A DNA stretch of 64,000 bases from Erysipelotrichaceae bacterium (GTDB taxonomy: Bacteria; Bacillota_I; Bacilli_A; Erysipelotrichales; Erysipelotrichaceae), in contig JAFULN010000035.1 of assembly GCA_017473335.1 (NCBI GenBank), forward strand, positions 1-64,000, given 5' to 3'. This document shows, one piece after another, positions 53,147 through 61,513 of the stretch. Both the position numbers and the translations under genes were made by a program. The notes beneath the pieces were generated by a model, which searched no databases, was not told the origin of the DNA, and was given only the letters and a program-made list of their open reading frames with translations. Positions within the stretch are counted from its first letter, which is position 1, and each line of letters opens with the position of its first letter.

Positions 53147-54568
53147 ATGAAAAAAATATTGTCATTGATTAAATTTCTTCTTTTAATGGGAATGATGTTA
53201 TGTTTTGTGATTTATTTGTCTGCTGTATTTAGACCTCGAAAAACGGACTTTCCAAATGATACAACACGTAAAGTTTCTGGATTTTATGCTCTTGAAGAGT
53301 ATAGTATGGACATTTTGTTTATGGGGACAAGTCACACCTATTATGGGTTTAATCCATCTGTAATTTACGAAAAAACGGGATTGAACAGTTATGTGTTTGC
53401 AGGGGAATGTCAGCCAATTAGTGTCACATATCATTATCTTGTTGAAGCTTTAAAGACTCAAAAGCCAAAGTTAATTGTTCTTGATGTTTTTGCGCTTCTT
53501 CCTTCTGCCAACAAATGCCAGACAGATGGCATTATCAAAGTGAATGTTGAAAATTTGAAATTTAGCCGTAATAAAATAGATGCATTAAAACTGATTAAAA
53601 ATGAGAATCTCTGGGAAAATTTATTGGATGTTTCTATTTATAAAGAACGATGGAATGAAATAACTGAGGAAGATTTCAAATATCCGGTTGAAAATCATTT
53701 TAATGAAGATTTTGGCTATACAACAGGATATCCTGTTGATTCACCTCTTTATGTACGAGAGAAAATTGTTTCAGATGAAATAGCTATGCCAGAAAGAGAA
53801 GACTTGAAATATTTGTTTCAGATTTTTAATATGGCAAAAGAACATGAAATTGAACTTTTGCTGGTAAAAACACCTTATTATGAAACGCTAGAAGAACATC
53901 ACATTACGAACTATTTATTTCAAGAAGCAGAAGAATATGGGTTTCATACACTCGATTTTAATCAATACTATGATGAATTGAATTATGTTTTTGATCGTGA
54001 TGGTGATGTATGGCACTGTAATGTTCGTGGGGCATGGAAAGTTTCCAATATGTTAGCTGATTATGTGTTTGAGCATTTTCAAATATCTATTCAAAAGAGT
54101 ATCTATGAAGATGCATATCATGCTCAGTATATTAAAACAATTCAAAATCTATTTTGGAGTGAGATAGAAGCTGAACATTATTTGGAATATCTGCAGCAGA
54201 TGAACATGACTTTTCTTGTTAATTATAAAGGTAAAAATGAATGTAACTTGACTAATAAGCAATGGGAACTTCTTAAAAAGATTGGGATTCATCCGTTTGA
54301 TCCGCAGCAAGATTATTTGGCGATTGTGAATAATGGTGAGATTATTTATGAGTTGAATCAGAAAAAGGATTTTACAGAATGGGTTACTGTTGATGATGTA
54401 CCATTAACAGTTTCAAGCTATGACAGTTTTGTGAGTTATGATACTGGAGAAGAAATATTTGAATTTAATCATTATGGGTTGAATATCTTGGTTGTTGATT
54501 TAAAAACGAAACAACTACTTGATAAAATTTCCTTAGATACAGTTTGGGGTTTTGAAATATTAAGGTAA
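53147..54568 (+). CDS. SGNH-like O-acylation partner, extended
   Basis: 473 aa. N-terminal helix (about 7-27), then an SGNH-like domain with the serine in FMGTSHTYYGFN (about 60-65) and the Asp/His pair in GDVWHCNVRGAW (about 287-292). A further C-terminal domain of about 150 residues, absent from the partner at 46651, has no recognised family. Acts outside the membrane with the MBOAT upstream. Strong AAGGAGG ribosome site. Confidence 0.8.
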   Translation: MKKILSLIKFLLLMGMMLCFVIYLSAVFRPRKTDFPNDTTRKVSGFYALEEYSMDILFMGTSHTYYGFNPSVIYEKTGLNSYVFAGECQPISVTYHYLVEALKTQKPKLIVLDVFALLPSANKCQTDGIIKVNVENLKFSRNKIDALKLIKNENLWENLLDVSIYKERWNEITEEDFKYPVENHFNEDFGYTTGYPVDSPLYVREKIVSDEIAMPEREDLKYLFQIFNMAKEHEIELLLVKTPYYETLEEHHITNYLFQEAEEYGFHTLDFNQYYDELNYVFDRDGDVWHCNVRGAWKVSNMLADYVFEHFQISIQKSIYEDAYHAQYIKTIQNLFWSEIEAEHYLEYLQQMNMTFLVNYKGKNECNLTNKQWELLKKIGIHPFDPQQDYLAIVNNGEIIYELNQKKDFTEWVTVDDVPLTVSSYDSFVSYDTGEEIFEFNHYGLNILVVDLKTKQLLDKISLDTVWGFEILR

Positions 54569-54594
54569 TTACTGAAAATTAGATAAAAAAAAGA

Positions 54595-54600
54595 TATAAT
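54595..54600 (+). promoter_or_regulatory. -10 element before the second LCP gene
   Basis: TATAAT, preceded at 54569-54578 by TTACTGAAAA, as before the flippase gene at 38358. The spacing between the two words is the same in both. Confidence 0.5.
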
Positions 54601-54624
54601 ATAAATATCTAGGAGAAAATGTAT

Positions 54625-56052
54625 ATGAAAAAAATAATTCTTTGCCTGTTTGTGCTTTTGATGATTCTTTCAGGATGCAGTTCACCTGCTGAACCAATTG
54701 ATCCAACACCAGAACCTACCCCTGAACCAATAGGCTATTCTGATCCGATTTATCTTGTTACAAAAAAAGATAGTGGAATCACTTCTCTGGAAGAATTGGA
54801 AGGAAAGAAAATTGGAACTCAGCTGTATTATGGAAAAGAAAGTACTGATTATGTTGTTTTAGCTTTGTCTGAAGCTGGAATGACTTTCGAGATTGTGGAA
54901 ATCGGAGGATATGTTGCGATTCCTAACCATCTGGCAGATGATTCTATTGATGCATGGATTATTGAATCAGGAGCACATGAAATAATATGGGATTATCGTC
55001 ATGACTATAATCCTAAGGAACATGTGATTCTTGCGGAATATCAGATTCCATATTATGAGGAAGAAAAAGTTGATTCAAGTATTCTAAATAATGTCTTAAC
55101 AAGAGAACCGTTTGCAGTGATGATTACAGGGATTGATGAGAGAGTTAATCCTTCAGAATATAAGAAAGCGCGCAATGATGTGAATATTCTGATGGTGGTA
55201 AATCCTGAAATGAAACATGTGCTGACTGTAAGTTTTCCGCGTGACAGCTATATTAAGAATGCTTGTACAGGATACAATGATAAACTGACACATTTTGGCA
55301 TGAAAGGGACAGAATGTGTTAAAGAATCGATTGGCGATTTATTGGATGTTGATATCGAGTATTTTGTTCAAGTGAGCTTTTCGACCTTTGTAGATATGAT
55401 TGATTCCCTAGGTGGAGTTGTAGTGGATGTTCCACTGGACTTCTGTATGGATCAGGACAGTCATCGCAATGTAGCACAGCCTTATTGCTTGGTGAAGGGA
55501 GAAACACTTTTGTATGGTGAATGGGCATTGGCATTGGCTAGAAACCGCAAATATGATGGAATCTACAATGGTGACTATGGACGTATCCGAAATCAGGCGT
55601 TGATTGTCAATGGACTGATGAAGCGCATTTCAGAATATCCATTCTTATTGCTGATGGCGGAATATAGCTGGCGTGCAGATACACTGGCATATCATAACTT
55701 TAATGCTGAACTTGATGATTTGCAGGCTCTGTTCTATTTGGCAAATTCTTTTGCGGAAGGATATACTGTAGATAACTATTTTATTGAAAATGTTGGTGAT
55801 ATGACAGAGTCTGGAATGTCAATTGGACGACTTACAGAACGTACAAAAGAAATTGCAAAACTTAAAATTCAGTATGCGATGACAGGCGAAATGGATAAAG
55901 AATCAAAGTATTATGAAGAAGCAATGCTTGGATATATTACAGGTGGCTCAGGTAATTATAGTGATAAATACATTGGTGAAGAATACTATCTGGAAGGTTA
56001 TGAACCTGTGATTGAAGAAACACCAGCTGCTGAAGATGCAGAAACAGAATAA
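54625..56052 (+). CDS. Lipoprotein LCP ligase with a binding-protein-like domain
   Basis: LytR-CpsA-Psr family ligase, 475 aa, with a lipobox (MILSGC) instead of the usual transmembrane anchor. A TPEPTPEP linker leads to a periplasmic-binding-like domain (about 35-150; SLEELEGKKIGTQLYYG, LADDSIDAWIIESG), then the LCP domain from about 160: VMITGIDER, SFPRDSY (catalytic-site Arg), DKLTHFG and DYGRIRNQALIV. It should attach an undecaprenyl-linked polymer to peptidoglycan. It shares the rare domain order with the 899-aa LCP at 20437. AGGAG has better spacing to ATG 54625 than to ATG 54619. Confidence 0.88.
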   Translation: MKKIILCLFVLLMILSGCSSPAEPIDPTPEPTPEPIGYSDPIYLVTKKDSGITSLEELEGKKIGTQLYYGKESTDYVVLALSEAGMTFEIVEIGGYVAIPNHLADDSIDAWIIESGAHEIIWDYRHDYNPKEHVILAEYQIPYYEEEKVDSSILNNVLTREPFAVMITGIDERVNPSEYKKARNDVNILMVVNPEMKHVLTVSFPRDSYIKNACTGYNDKLTHFGMKGTECVKESIGDLLDVDIEYFVQVSFSTFVDMIDSLGGVVVDVPLDFCMDQDSHRNVAQPYCLVKGETLLYGEWALALARNRKYDGIYNGDYGRIRNQALIVNGLMKRISEYPFLLLMAEYSWRADTLAYHNFNAELDDLQALFYLANSFAEGYTVDNYFIENVGDMTESGMSIGRLTERTKEIAKLKIQYAMTGEMDKESKYYEEAMLGYITGGSGNYSDKYIGEEYYLEGYEPVIEETPAAEDAETE

Positions 56053-56064
56053 AAAGAATGCAGA

Positions 56065-56072
56065 TGTTTTAG
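56065..56072 (+). repeat. Left 8-bp target site duplication
   Basis: TGTTTTAG, identical to 57638-57645; it flanks the intact ISL3 element. Confidence 0.9.
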
Positions 56073-56078
56073 GGTAAT

Positions 56079-56154
56079 GTGAACTAGCGTGTGGGTGAAA
56101 CCGAGCTCAGGTTGAACTACTGTGTGGGCGACAGGTTGAACTATCATGTGGGTC
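56079..56154 (+). repeat. Left array of three end repeats
   Basis: Three direct copies of a word near GTTGAACTA-CGTGTGGGT, starting at 56079, 56111 and 56135. The unequal spacing (32 and 24 bp) is mirrored in inverted form at the right end, 57551-57633. Confidence 0.88.
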
Positions 56155-56204
56155 ACACCCCAAAAGAAGTTAAATGGCGGGAGAATCGCATCGATTCTTC
56201 CGCT

Positions 56205-57467
56205 TTATTCTCGTTTGAAAGAATGTGTTGAATATCTGTTCAAACAGTAGATAACCCTGTTCCTAAAACGTTTAAAATTGGAGTATCCATTTGCCAATCT
56301 GAGGATTTTTTTGATCAATGAATTTCTTCCTTCGATTGGTCCATTGGAGACTCTTCTATCCTTATAGATTGAAAAAGAATTTACGATTTCAGTCTTCCAA
56401 TTAAAGAGCGTAGAAGCCAGTGCTTGAAATTCTGAAATGCCTGAAATAGTAAATCGATTGATGATCTCAAGCAGCTGATTTTCTGCATCTTTCAAGTCCA
56501 GAAATTCTGTTTGATTGAATCGATGATACATGTGATAAAGGATGTAGGCATCATAAAGTTCTTTGTCCAATGAGACCATCATGGAAAGTAACTGGTCCTG
56601 TGAGAGGTATCTTCTGAAATGCTTATTCATCTTAGGAGTATAATCAACATCAGTGGCATACAGCAGTTCATTACGATACTTGAGAAGGTAGTATTCATCA
56701 CTCTTCTTATTCTCATTGAATCTTCTGAGTGTGCGTAGTCTAACGTCATCTAAAGCATCTACAAGATGTTTCATCACATGGAAAGAATCAGCGATGATCG
56801 TGGCTTGAGGAAGGAAAGTATGGAGTATATCGCGGTAATTATCGGTCATATCGATAGAAACATAGTCAACTTTGTCTCTTTCTTTCCTTGGAACGCGATA
56901 AAAGTACGAAGAAAGAGTATGTTTATCTCTATCTTTGAGAATGTCGATGATCACACGATTATGAAAGTTGAGAAGTACGAGAACGTACTTTTTTCTTCTT
57001 TTTCTGGAAAAGTAGATTTCATCGATGCAAAGGACCTTAGGTAAAGGGAGTCTTTCCATTTGACAATATCGATCAAACAGTTTCATGATTCCTCTAGTAG
57101 TAAGGTGATATCTTTCAGCTACTTTGGTGAATGTCTCATTATATTTTTTTAGGTCATCCAGAACGTTACAGATGGTTTGATCAGAGACTTTCTCTTCGTG
57201 AGAAATGAAGGGATTTATGTCCATGTGTGTGGCTTTACAATTAGGACAGATGAATCTTCGGTGATGGTAGATGAGAACACATTTTTTATGTGCGTAGATG
57301 GAGTGAAGAATCTTCTTTTTCTTGTATTCTTTGACATTGGTGTGGAAAGTACCACACTCACATCTGCAGCCACGATTCTTGATTCTGACCTCCTTATAGA
57401 TGGTGCCTTTGAGTTCAAATTCACGGACGAATTCAAATTCTTCTTCACTAATATTAGAAAACAACAT
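56205..57467 (-). CDS. ISL3-family transposase
   Basis: Intact 420-aa transposase. N-terminal zinc-binding cysteines (GCRCECG about 33-39; FICPNC about 72-77), an HTH part (about 95-135), then the RNase-H-fold core with D149 (CIDEIYFS), D227 (IADSFHVMKH) and E379 (GPIEGRNSLIKK). It catalyses cut-and-paste movement of the surrounding element using the end repeats. The ATG at 57467 follows an AGAGG by about 12 nt. Plus-strand frames inside it are shadows. Confidence 0.95.
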   Translation of the reverse strand: MLFSNISEEEFEFVREFELKGTIYKEVRIKNRGCRCECGTFHTNVKEYKKKKILHSIYAHKKCVLIYHHRRFICPNCKATHMDINPFISHEEKVSDQTICNVLDDLKKYNETFTKVAERYHLTTRGIMKLFDRYCQMERLPLPKVLCIDEIYFSRKRRKKYVLVLLNFHNRVIIDILKDRDKHTLSSYFYRVPRKERDKVDYVSIDMTDNYRDILHTFLPQATIIADSFHVMKHLVDALDDVRLRTLRRFNENKKSDEYYLLKYRNELLYATDVDYTPKMNKHFRRYLSQDQLLSMMVSLDKELYDAYILYHMYHRFNQTEFLDLKDAENQLLEIINRFTISGISEFQALASTLFNWKTEIVNSFSIYKDRRVSNGPIEGRNSLIKKILRLANGYSNFKRFRNRVIYCLNRYSTHSFKRE

Positions 57468-57550
57468 ACAATAAAACTACCTCTCTTTCTATGCGTTTTG
57501 GTGGTACAAATATCATAGAAAAAGAGGCCTTTTTTTATCAAGACCTCTAC

Positions 57551-57633
57551 ACCCACACGCTAGTTCATCCTGTGACTTTCAAAACCCACACGATAGTTCA
57601 ACCTGGGGGTATAAATCCACGCTAGTTCATATA
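57551..57633 (-). repeat. Right array of three end repeats
   Basis: Copies at 57551-57571, 57584-57604 and 57614-57633, inverted relative to the left array; the outermost is the most degenerate. Confidence 0.88.
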
Positions 57634-57637
57634 ACCT

Positions 57638-57645
57638 GTTTTAGT
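57638..57645 (+). repeat. Right 8-bp target site duplication
   Basis: TGTTTTAG. It contains the TAA stop (minus strand, 57641-57643) of the neighbouring gene, so the insertion left that protein intact. Confidence 0.9.
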
Positions 57646-59299
57646 GACATCTGCATTTTCTGTTCATTACGATCAATATTAGAGTTATCAATGTAATTCC
57701 TATTGAAAATTGATGAATTGGTGTTTTTTTATAAAAAACAGTAAATTCAGTATCATTTTCTGTCTTTATACTAATTCTTCCCAGATGAGTTTTCCATGGT
57801 ATTTCTTCATCATCTGCATAGACATGATATCCTTTGTAAGCAGTCAGTGGTATAACGATTTCTGTGTTCTTTGGTGCTGTGAAAGTGAAGGAATCGTCTT
57901 TCTGTATATCACAGCTGACTTCGCTTTCAGAAAGGTCTGTAATGCAGTGAGAGGCGTTTTTATAGTCTAAAAAACCCATAGGCAGATAATCAGCACCAGC
58001 TACTTCAATACGATTATAGCTTGTACCTGCAAAATATGGATCAATGATATCCCCGCTTAATAATTCCTGATAGGTTGTATCATTGTGAATCACTAAGGGG
58101 CGATCAAAACATGGTTTTAGTAAAAATAAAGAATTTAAAAGTACCAAAGTCATAACTATATAGAAAACAAAATGTTTTTTTCTGAATAGTTCAAACAAAA
58201 CTGTAGATGCATTGACACATAGAAGTGGACAAGCAAGAGTCATCAATCGCCAAGGAAACTGCATAATTCTTAATAAAGTAAATAGATTCCACGGAAGTAC
58301 TGCACAACACAAAAAGGCAAAGAAATATCCTAGATTTCGACAATGATGTATAAAAGATGACACATTATCTTTCGATTTATCAAGAATAAACAATGACAAA
58401 ACAGGTAAAATCAAAAGGGCAATACCTGGCGTTACCACCATTGCTTCATCAGGCTGATAAGTATTTCCAGAAAGTCCAAAGACAATCTGATTGGATAAAT
58501 ACTGCCATGGCATTAATGCATGAGATGCTAAATCTGAATTGGATGCATAATAATGCAGGTAGTACTTTTGAAAGAACGTCTGTTCCAGCATAGGAAACAA
58601 GAAGAATGCACTCAGTCCAATAGTGATAAATACCGCTTTTACAAGCTGTATAAGACGAGTTTTATTCAGCTGTCTGTAACATACAACAAGCATACATCCA
58701 AAGCCCAGGCAGCCTAGAAACAGCGTTAAATTATGAGAAAGTGCCAAACCAGTAAATCCAGTGATTAGCCAGTGTATCTTAGCCTCTTTTTCATACAGCA
58801 GTTCATAGGCACCTAATAGAATCAAAGGAAGAAATACAAAGGCAATCACTTCACCTAAGGCTCCTCGAACATAAACGTCTGTAATGCGGTAATTACAGAA
58901 TAGATACAGCATTCCTGAAAGTAAAGATGGATAAGTGGAATGTGTTAAAGTCCAAATCAGAAGCATCATGGAAGCACAGCTGAAAAATGAAGCTAGAAAG
59001 ACTGTGATTTTATAACATACTGCAACGCCCAATCCAGCATTGTACAAAAGTGCTGCAGGTACTAGAAATAAATCACAGTAAAACAGGGCACTGGCATAAC
59101 CAAATCCATCATTTTTAAAAGGATAAATATCTGGAATGATTTTTCCGCTTTGAAAGGACTGCGCTAATCCTTCAATACGAGATAAATGAAACATTGTATC
59201 ATGTTCCAAAGAAAGTGAATCACCTAGATAAGGAAGCATACTCAAGATAGTGAGTATACAGCATCCCGCAAACAAAAAACAAAATTGTTTCTTTTTCAT
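57641..59299 (-). CDS. Polytopic membrane protein, GT-C-like
   Basis: 552 aa, about twelve helices and an outer C-terminal domain (about 410-525) before the last helix. The first loop carries EHDTMFHLSRIEGLA (Asp 34), the layout of membrane proteins annotated as 6-pyruvoyl-tetrahydropterin-synthase-related, which are GT-C-like and not pterin enzymes. NYRITDVYVRGALGEV marks another conserved loop. Probably transfers a sugar outside the cell. Its start overlaps the end of the upstream GT39-like gene by 4 bp, so both are one operon. Confidence 0.75.
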   Translation of the reverse strand: MKKKQFCFLFAGCCILTILSMLPYLGDSLSLEHDTMFHLSRIEGLAQSFQSGKIIPDIYPFKNDGFGYASALFYCDLFLVPAALLYNAGLGVAVCYKITVFLASFFSCASMMLLIWTLTHSTYPSLLSGMLYLFCNYRITDVYVRGALGEVIAFVFLPLILLGAYELLYEKEAKIHWLITGFTGLALSHNLTLFLGCLGFGCMLVVCYRQLNKTRLIQLVKAVFITIGLSAFFLFPMLEQTFFQKYYLHYYASNSDLASHALMPWQYLSNQIVFGLSGNTYQPDEAMVVTPGIALLILPVLSLFILDKSKDNVSSFIHHCRNLGYFFAFLCCAVLPWNLFTLLRIMQFPWRLMTLACPLLCVNASTVLFELFRKKHFVFYIVMTLVLLNSLFLLKPCFDRPLVIHNDTTYQELLSGDIIDPYFAGTSYNRIEVAGADYLPMGFLDYKNASHCITDLSESEVSCDIQKDDSFTFTAPKNTEIVIPLTAYKGYHVYADDEEIPWKTHLGRISIKTENDTEFTVFYKKTPIHQFSIGITLITLILIVMNRKCRCH

Positions 59300-61221
59300 C
59301 CGAAATACCAGCTTCCCATCCAGCGCACTACTGTTCTAATGTATTCTTGAGTCGTTGTAAATCCGCCAATCACTGGCAGAAACATGACAAACAAAATTAT
59401 TGATGTGATTAGTAAAATCGTGATTGGTTTTATGTAGCGTTTATCTTTTTTTAGTAATGATTCACATGCATGAACTATTCCAAGTATTAAAAATGGAACA
59501 GAAGGATAATAATGATAAATAAAGACACATCTTTCTACCATCAGCCAAGGAACCAGCTGAGATAAATACGCAATACAGATGTATAATGCGCGTTTTGAAC
59601 GATTTTTTACTGCATCTACAAAACACCAGATGATTGATAATGCACCACACCAGAAAACCAATGGATTCCCCATGCAAGAGATTGTATTCATGGTGGTTTC
59701 ATTATAGCGAACATAATACCAGATGGGACGAATATCTAAAATCCATTGCCACCATACAGATTGGTAAGGGTGAGTCGCATCCAGGTTTTTATGATAGTCA
59801 TACATGCTTAATGTCTGATCAATGACAGCCTGAATCGAAAAGTTCTGATTTTTATGAATGAGTATTGGAAGATAAGAGAAAACATAAATGGCTGCTGGTA
59901 TCATCACAAAAAACAGAATGCACCAGAACCCTGTTTTCACTAAGGTTGGCCAATATATCTTTAAGATGTTCTGGCTTATGATATCATCTGGATTATCTTT
60001 TAATTGTTTTCGTGCCTTCAAGTAGTGATTTGTAACATCAAATAAATGAATAAAAAACAAAATCGCAAGACCAATCCCTCCATAAACACCCGTGAATTTT
60101 GTAGCACAGGCAAGTCCCATAGAGATACCAGAGAGAGCTAGATAAAGAAATTGTTTTTTTAATGAAGTCTGATAGAAATCAGTTTGTATATACAAAAACA
60201 TAAAATAGGTCATCAATAAAATAAAGAAGACACTGAATGGTTCTAAGGTTCCAATACGTGAAGTTGTATAATGCATGAACTCTACGCCCAGTAAAATAGA
60301 GGCAAGAACTGCACTTCTTCGTTTATGAAACAGATGAAGTGCACATATATACAAAAGAGGCATCATCAAAATACCAAAGACAGCTCCCATAATGCGCCAT
60401 CCAAAAGGTGAAAGACCAAACATTGAAATTCCAAGAGCAATAATCTGTGTACCAAACAGAGGGTGTACAAAGGCGTACATGTGCTGGTGATTCGCAATTT
60501 CCTGTGCATTTCGCGTATGATATATTTCATCAAAATATGTTTCATCCATATAGGATGGATTCATGACTAGAAAGGATTGTTCATCCAAAAGAGCTTCAGG
60601 TGAATATTTTGAATCGGGATTAGAGAATGAATAGATAGAAGCTTTAATTAAATCATTAGTCCCTGTTTTACGAAATCCAATTTCATTGAGTACATTATTT
60701 ATGTTTCTTGAAATGATTTTGATGTAACGATAATCCCATTGCCCTTCCGTCATTTGAACCTTTAGATAATCAATAGTATTCAGTTCACCTACATCAAACC
60801 AGCTCATCAAATCGTTTGAACCTTGAATTTGAAAGTCAACCTGATTTTGATATCCGTTAAGACAATCGTTATTGTTTCCTTCACCAGATACCCATAAAAT
60901 ACCGTCAAAGTGTGATTCGTTGAGTTCAATTAGTATTTCTTCATGTTCAGATACTGGCTGCCAGAAAGAATCGATAGTGGTCATAGAACCAAGATTCCAT
61001 AATGATACAATGGCATACAAGAAACTTAACAGACATATCCAGAAAATATCTTTTGTCTGTAGCTTACGAAATAAATCAGATGAATGCTTTTTTGCCGAAA
61101 TATCCTGCTTAGGTAATTTTTTGTACATAAAAAACGCACTAAAAACAGCAATTAAAAGAATGCTTAATATTGTAATTAGTTCTGAATTTCCTAAAAAGTG
61201 TGTGCTGAAATTTTTGAACAT
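59296..61221 (-). CDS. GT39 protein O-mannosyltransferase-like with an extra domain
   Basis: 641 aa membrane glycosyltransferase of the PMT (GT39) type. Asp231-Glu232 in TYFDEIYHTRNAQE is the catalytic loop and VHPLFGTQ the HPPLGK-like partner loop; SRIGTLEPFSVFF and CATKFTGVYGG complete the PMT look. Between the second helix and the catalytic loop lies an insert of about 110 residues (about 82-190; DGILWVSGEG, DFQIQGSNDL, WDYRYIKII), which resembles a discoidin/F5-8C sugar-binding fold. It should transfer mannose from polyprenyl phosphate to exported proteins or glycans. A GGTGAT ribosome site precedes the start. Confidence 0.82.
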   Translation of the reverse strand: MFKNFSTHFLGNSELITILSILLIAVFSAFFMYKKLPKQDISAKKHSSDLFRKLQTKDIFWICLLSFLYAIVSLWNLGSMTTIDSFWQPVSEHEEILIELNESHFDGILWVSGEGNNNDCLNGYQNQVDFQIQGSNDLMSWFDVGELNTIDYLKVQMTEGQWDYRYIKIISRNINNVLNEIGFRKTGTNDLIKASIYSFSNPDSKYSPEALLDEQSFLVMNPSYMDETYFDEIYHTRNAQEIANHQHMYAFVHPLFGTQIIALGISMFGLSPFGWRIMGAVFGILMMPLLYICALHLFHKRRSAVLASILLGVEFMHYTTSRIGTLEPFSVFFILLMTYFMFLYIQTDFYQTSLKKQFLYLALSGISMGLACATKFTGVYGGIGLAILFFIHLFDVTNHYLKARKQLKDNPDDIISQNILKIYWPTLVKTGFWCILFFVMIPAAIYVFSYLPILIHKNQNFSIQAVIDQTLSMYDYHKNLDATHPYQSVWWQWILDIRPIWYYVRYNETTMNTISCMGNPLVFWCGALSIIWCFVDAVKNRSKRALYICIAYLSQLVPWLMVERCVFIYHYYPSVPFLILGIVHACESLLKKDKRYIKPITILLITSIILFVMFLPVIGGFTTTQEYIRTVVRWMGSWYFG

Positions 61222-61248
61222 TCTATCACCTGTACTTTATACTTCAAT

Positions 61249-61254
61249 ATTATA
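61249..61254 (-). promoter_or_regulatory. -10 element for the minus-strand pair
   Basis: TATAAT when read on the minus strand, about 28 nt before the start of the GT39-like gene. No convincing -35. Confidence 0.5.
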
Positions 61255-61317
61255 CGAGAAAAGCAGGATTGAAAAAAGGGAAGTCTGTCGAAAATGCATA
61301 AATAATCGAAAAAGTTC

Positions 61318-61346
61318 TTGTATTTTGTGTCCTTGTGTGTTTTAAT
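61318..61346 (+). promoter_or_regulatory. Promoter for the metK leader
   Basis: TTGTAT at 61318-61323, a 17-bp spacer and TTTAAT at 61341-61346, preceded by TGT (extended -10). Transcription would start at about 61353, directly before the riboswitch. Confidence 0.75.
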
Positions 61347-61353
61347 AATCACG

Positions 61354-61490
61354 GTCTTTTATCAAGAATGAGGGAGAGAGTTAGCTCGTAGAACTCATAC
61401 CAACCTACATACGCAAGGTGGTAAAGCTAACAGCGATAAGGAAAGAGAAAATAAAAGAAGCTCTTTTCTTTGAAAAGGGCTTTTATATTG
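61354..61490 (+). promoter_or_regulatory. SAM-I (S-box) riboswitch with terminator
   Basis: Leader RNA that binds S-adenosylmethionine and ends transcription of metK when SAM is plentiful. Recognisable S-box pieces in order: TTTATCAAGA (P1, 5'), AGGGAGAGAG, GTTAGCTCG, GAACTC, ACCAACC, GGTGGTAAAGCTAAC and GCGATAAGGAAAGAG (P1, 3'). Terminator: AAGCTCTTTTC / GAAAAGGGCTT (about 61459-61482), then TTATATT. Antiterminator: AAGGAAAGAG (61438-61447) can pair with CTCTTTTCTT (61461-61470), using the terminator's left arm. Sequence details differ somewhat from the textbook consensus. Confidence 0.85.
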
Positions 61491-61513
61491 ATAAAGGAAA
61501 TGGAGGAAGAACA

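Larger units (their letters stand above)
56073..57637. mobile_element. Intact ISL3-family insertion sequence, 1565 bp
   Basis: Complete element bounded by 8-bp direct repeats (TGTTTTAG). Imperfect terminal inverted repeats: left GGTAATGTGAACTAGCGTG, right (inverted) GGTTATATGAACTAGCGTG, differing at two positions. Each end carries three copies of a related 20-bp word with core TGAACTA-CGTGTGGG: left at 56079, 56111 and 56135, right (inverted) at 57551, 57584 and 57614. It holds one transposase gene on the minus strand. Such arrays are probably transposase binding sites. The intact frame and exact duplication imply a recent insertion. Confidence 0.92.
56053..57660. terminator. Bidirectional terminator split by the insertion sequence
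   Basis: AATGCAGATGT on the left (56057-56067) and its complement ACATCTGCATT on the right (57648-57658) would form an 11-bp stem with a 7-nt loop, flanked by A-rich and T-rich tracts, if the element and one target copy were removed. The element thus sits in the loop between convergent genes, and the arms are now about 1.6 kb apart. Confidence 0.75.

Noticed and set aside
56079-56154. Regular repeats considered as a CRISPR array
   Set aside because: Only three copies with short unequal spacers, mirrored in inverted form at the other end of an insertion sequence and next to no cas genes.
57177-57556. Two 113-codon frames overlapping the IS transposase start
   Set aside because: One is antisense to the transposase and the other is out of frame with it; no homology features or ribosome sites.
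61418-61513. N-terminal extension of metK by 32 residues
   Set aside because: The frame crosses the S-box and terminator hairpin; the real start has GGAGGAAG and begins with the conserved MetK N-terminus.
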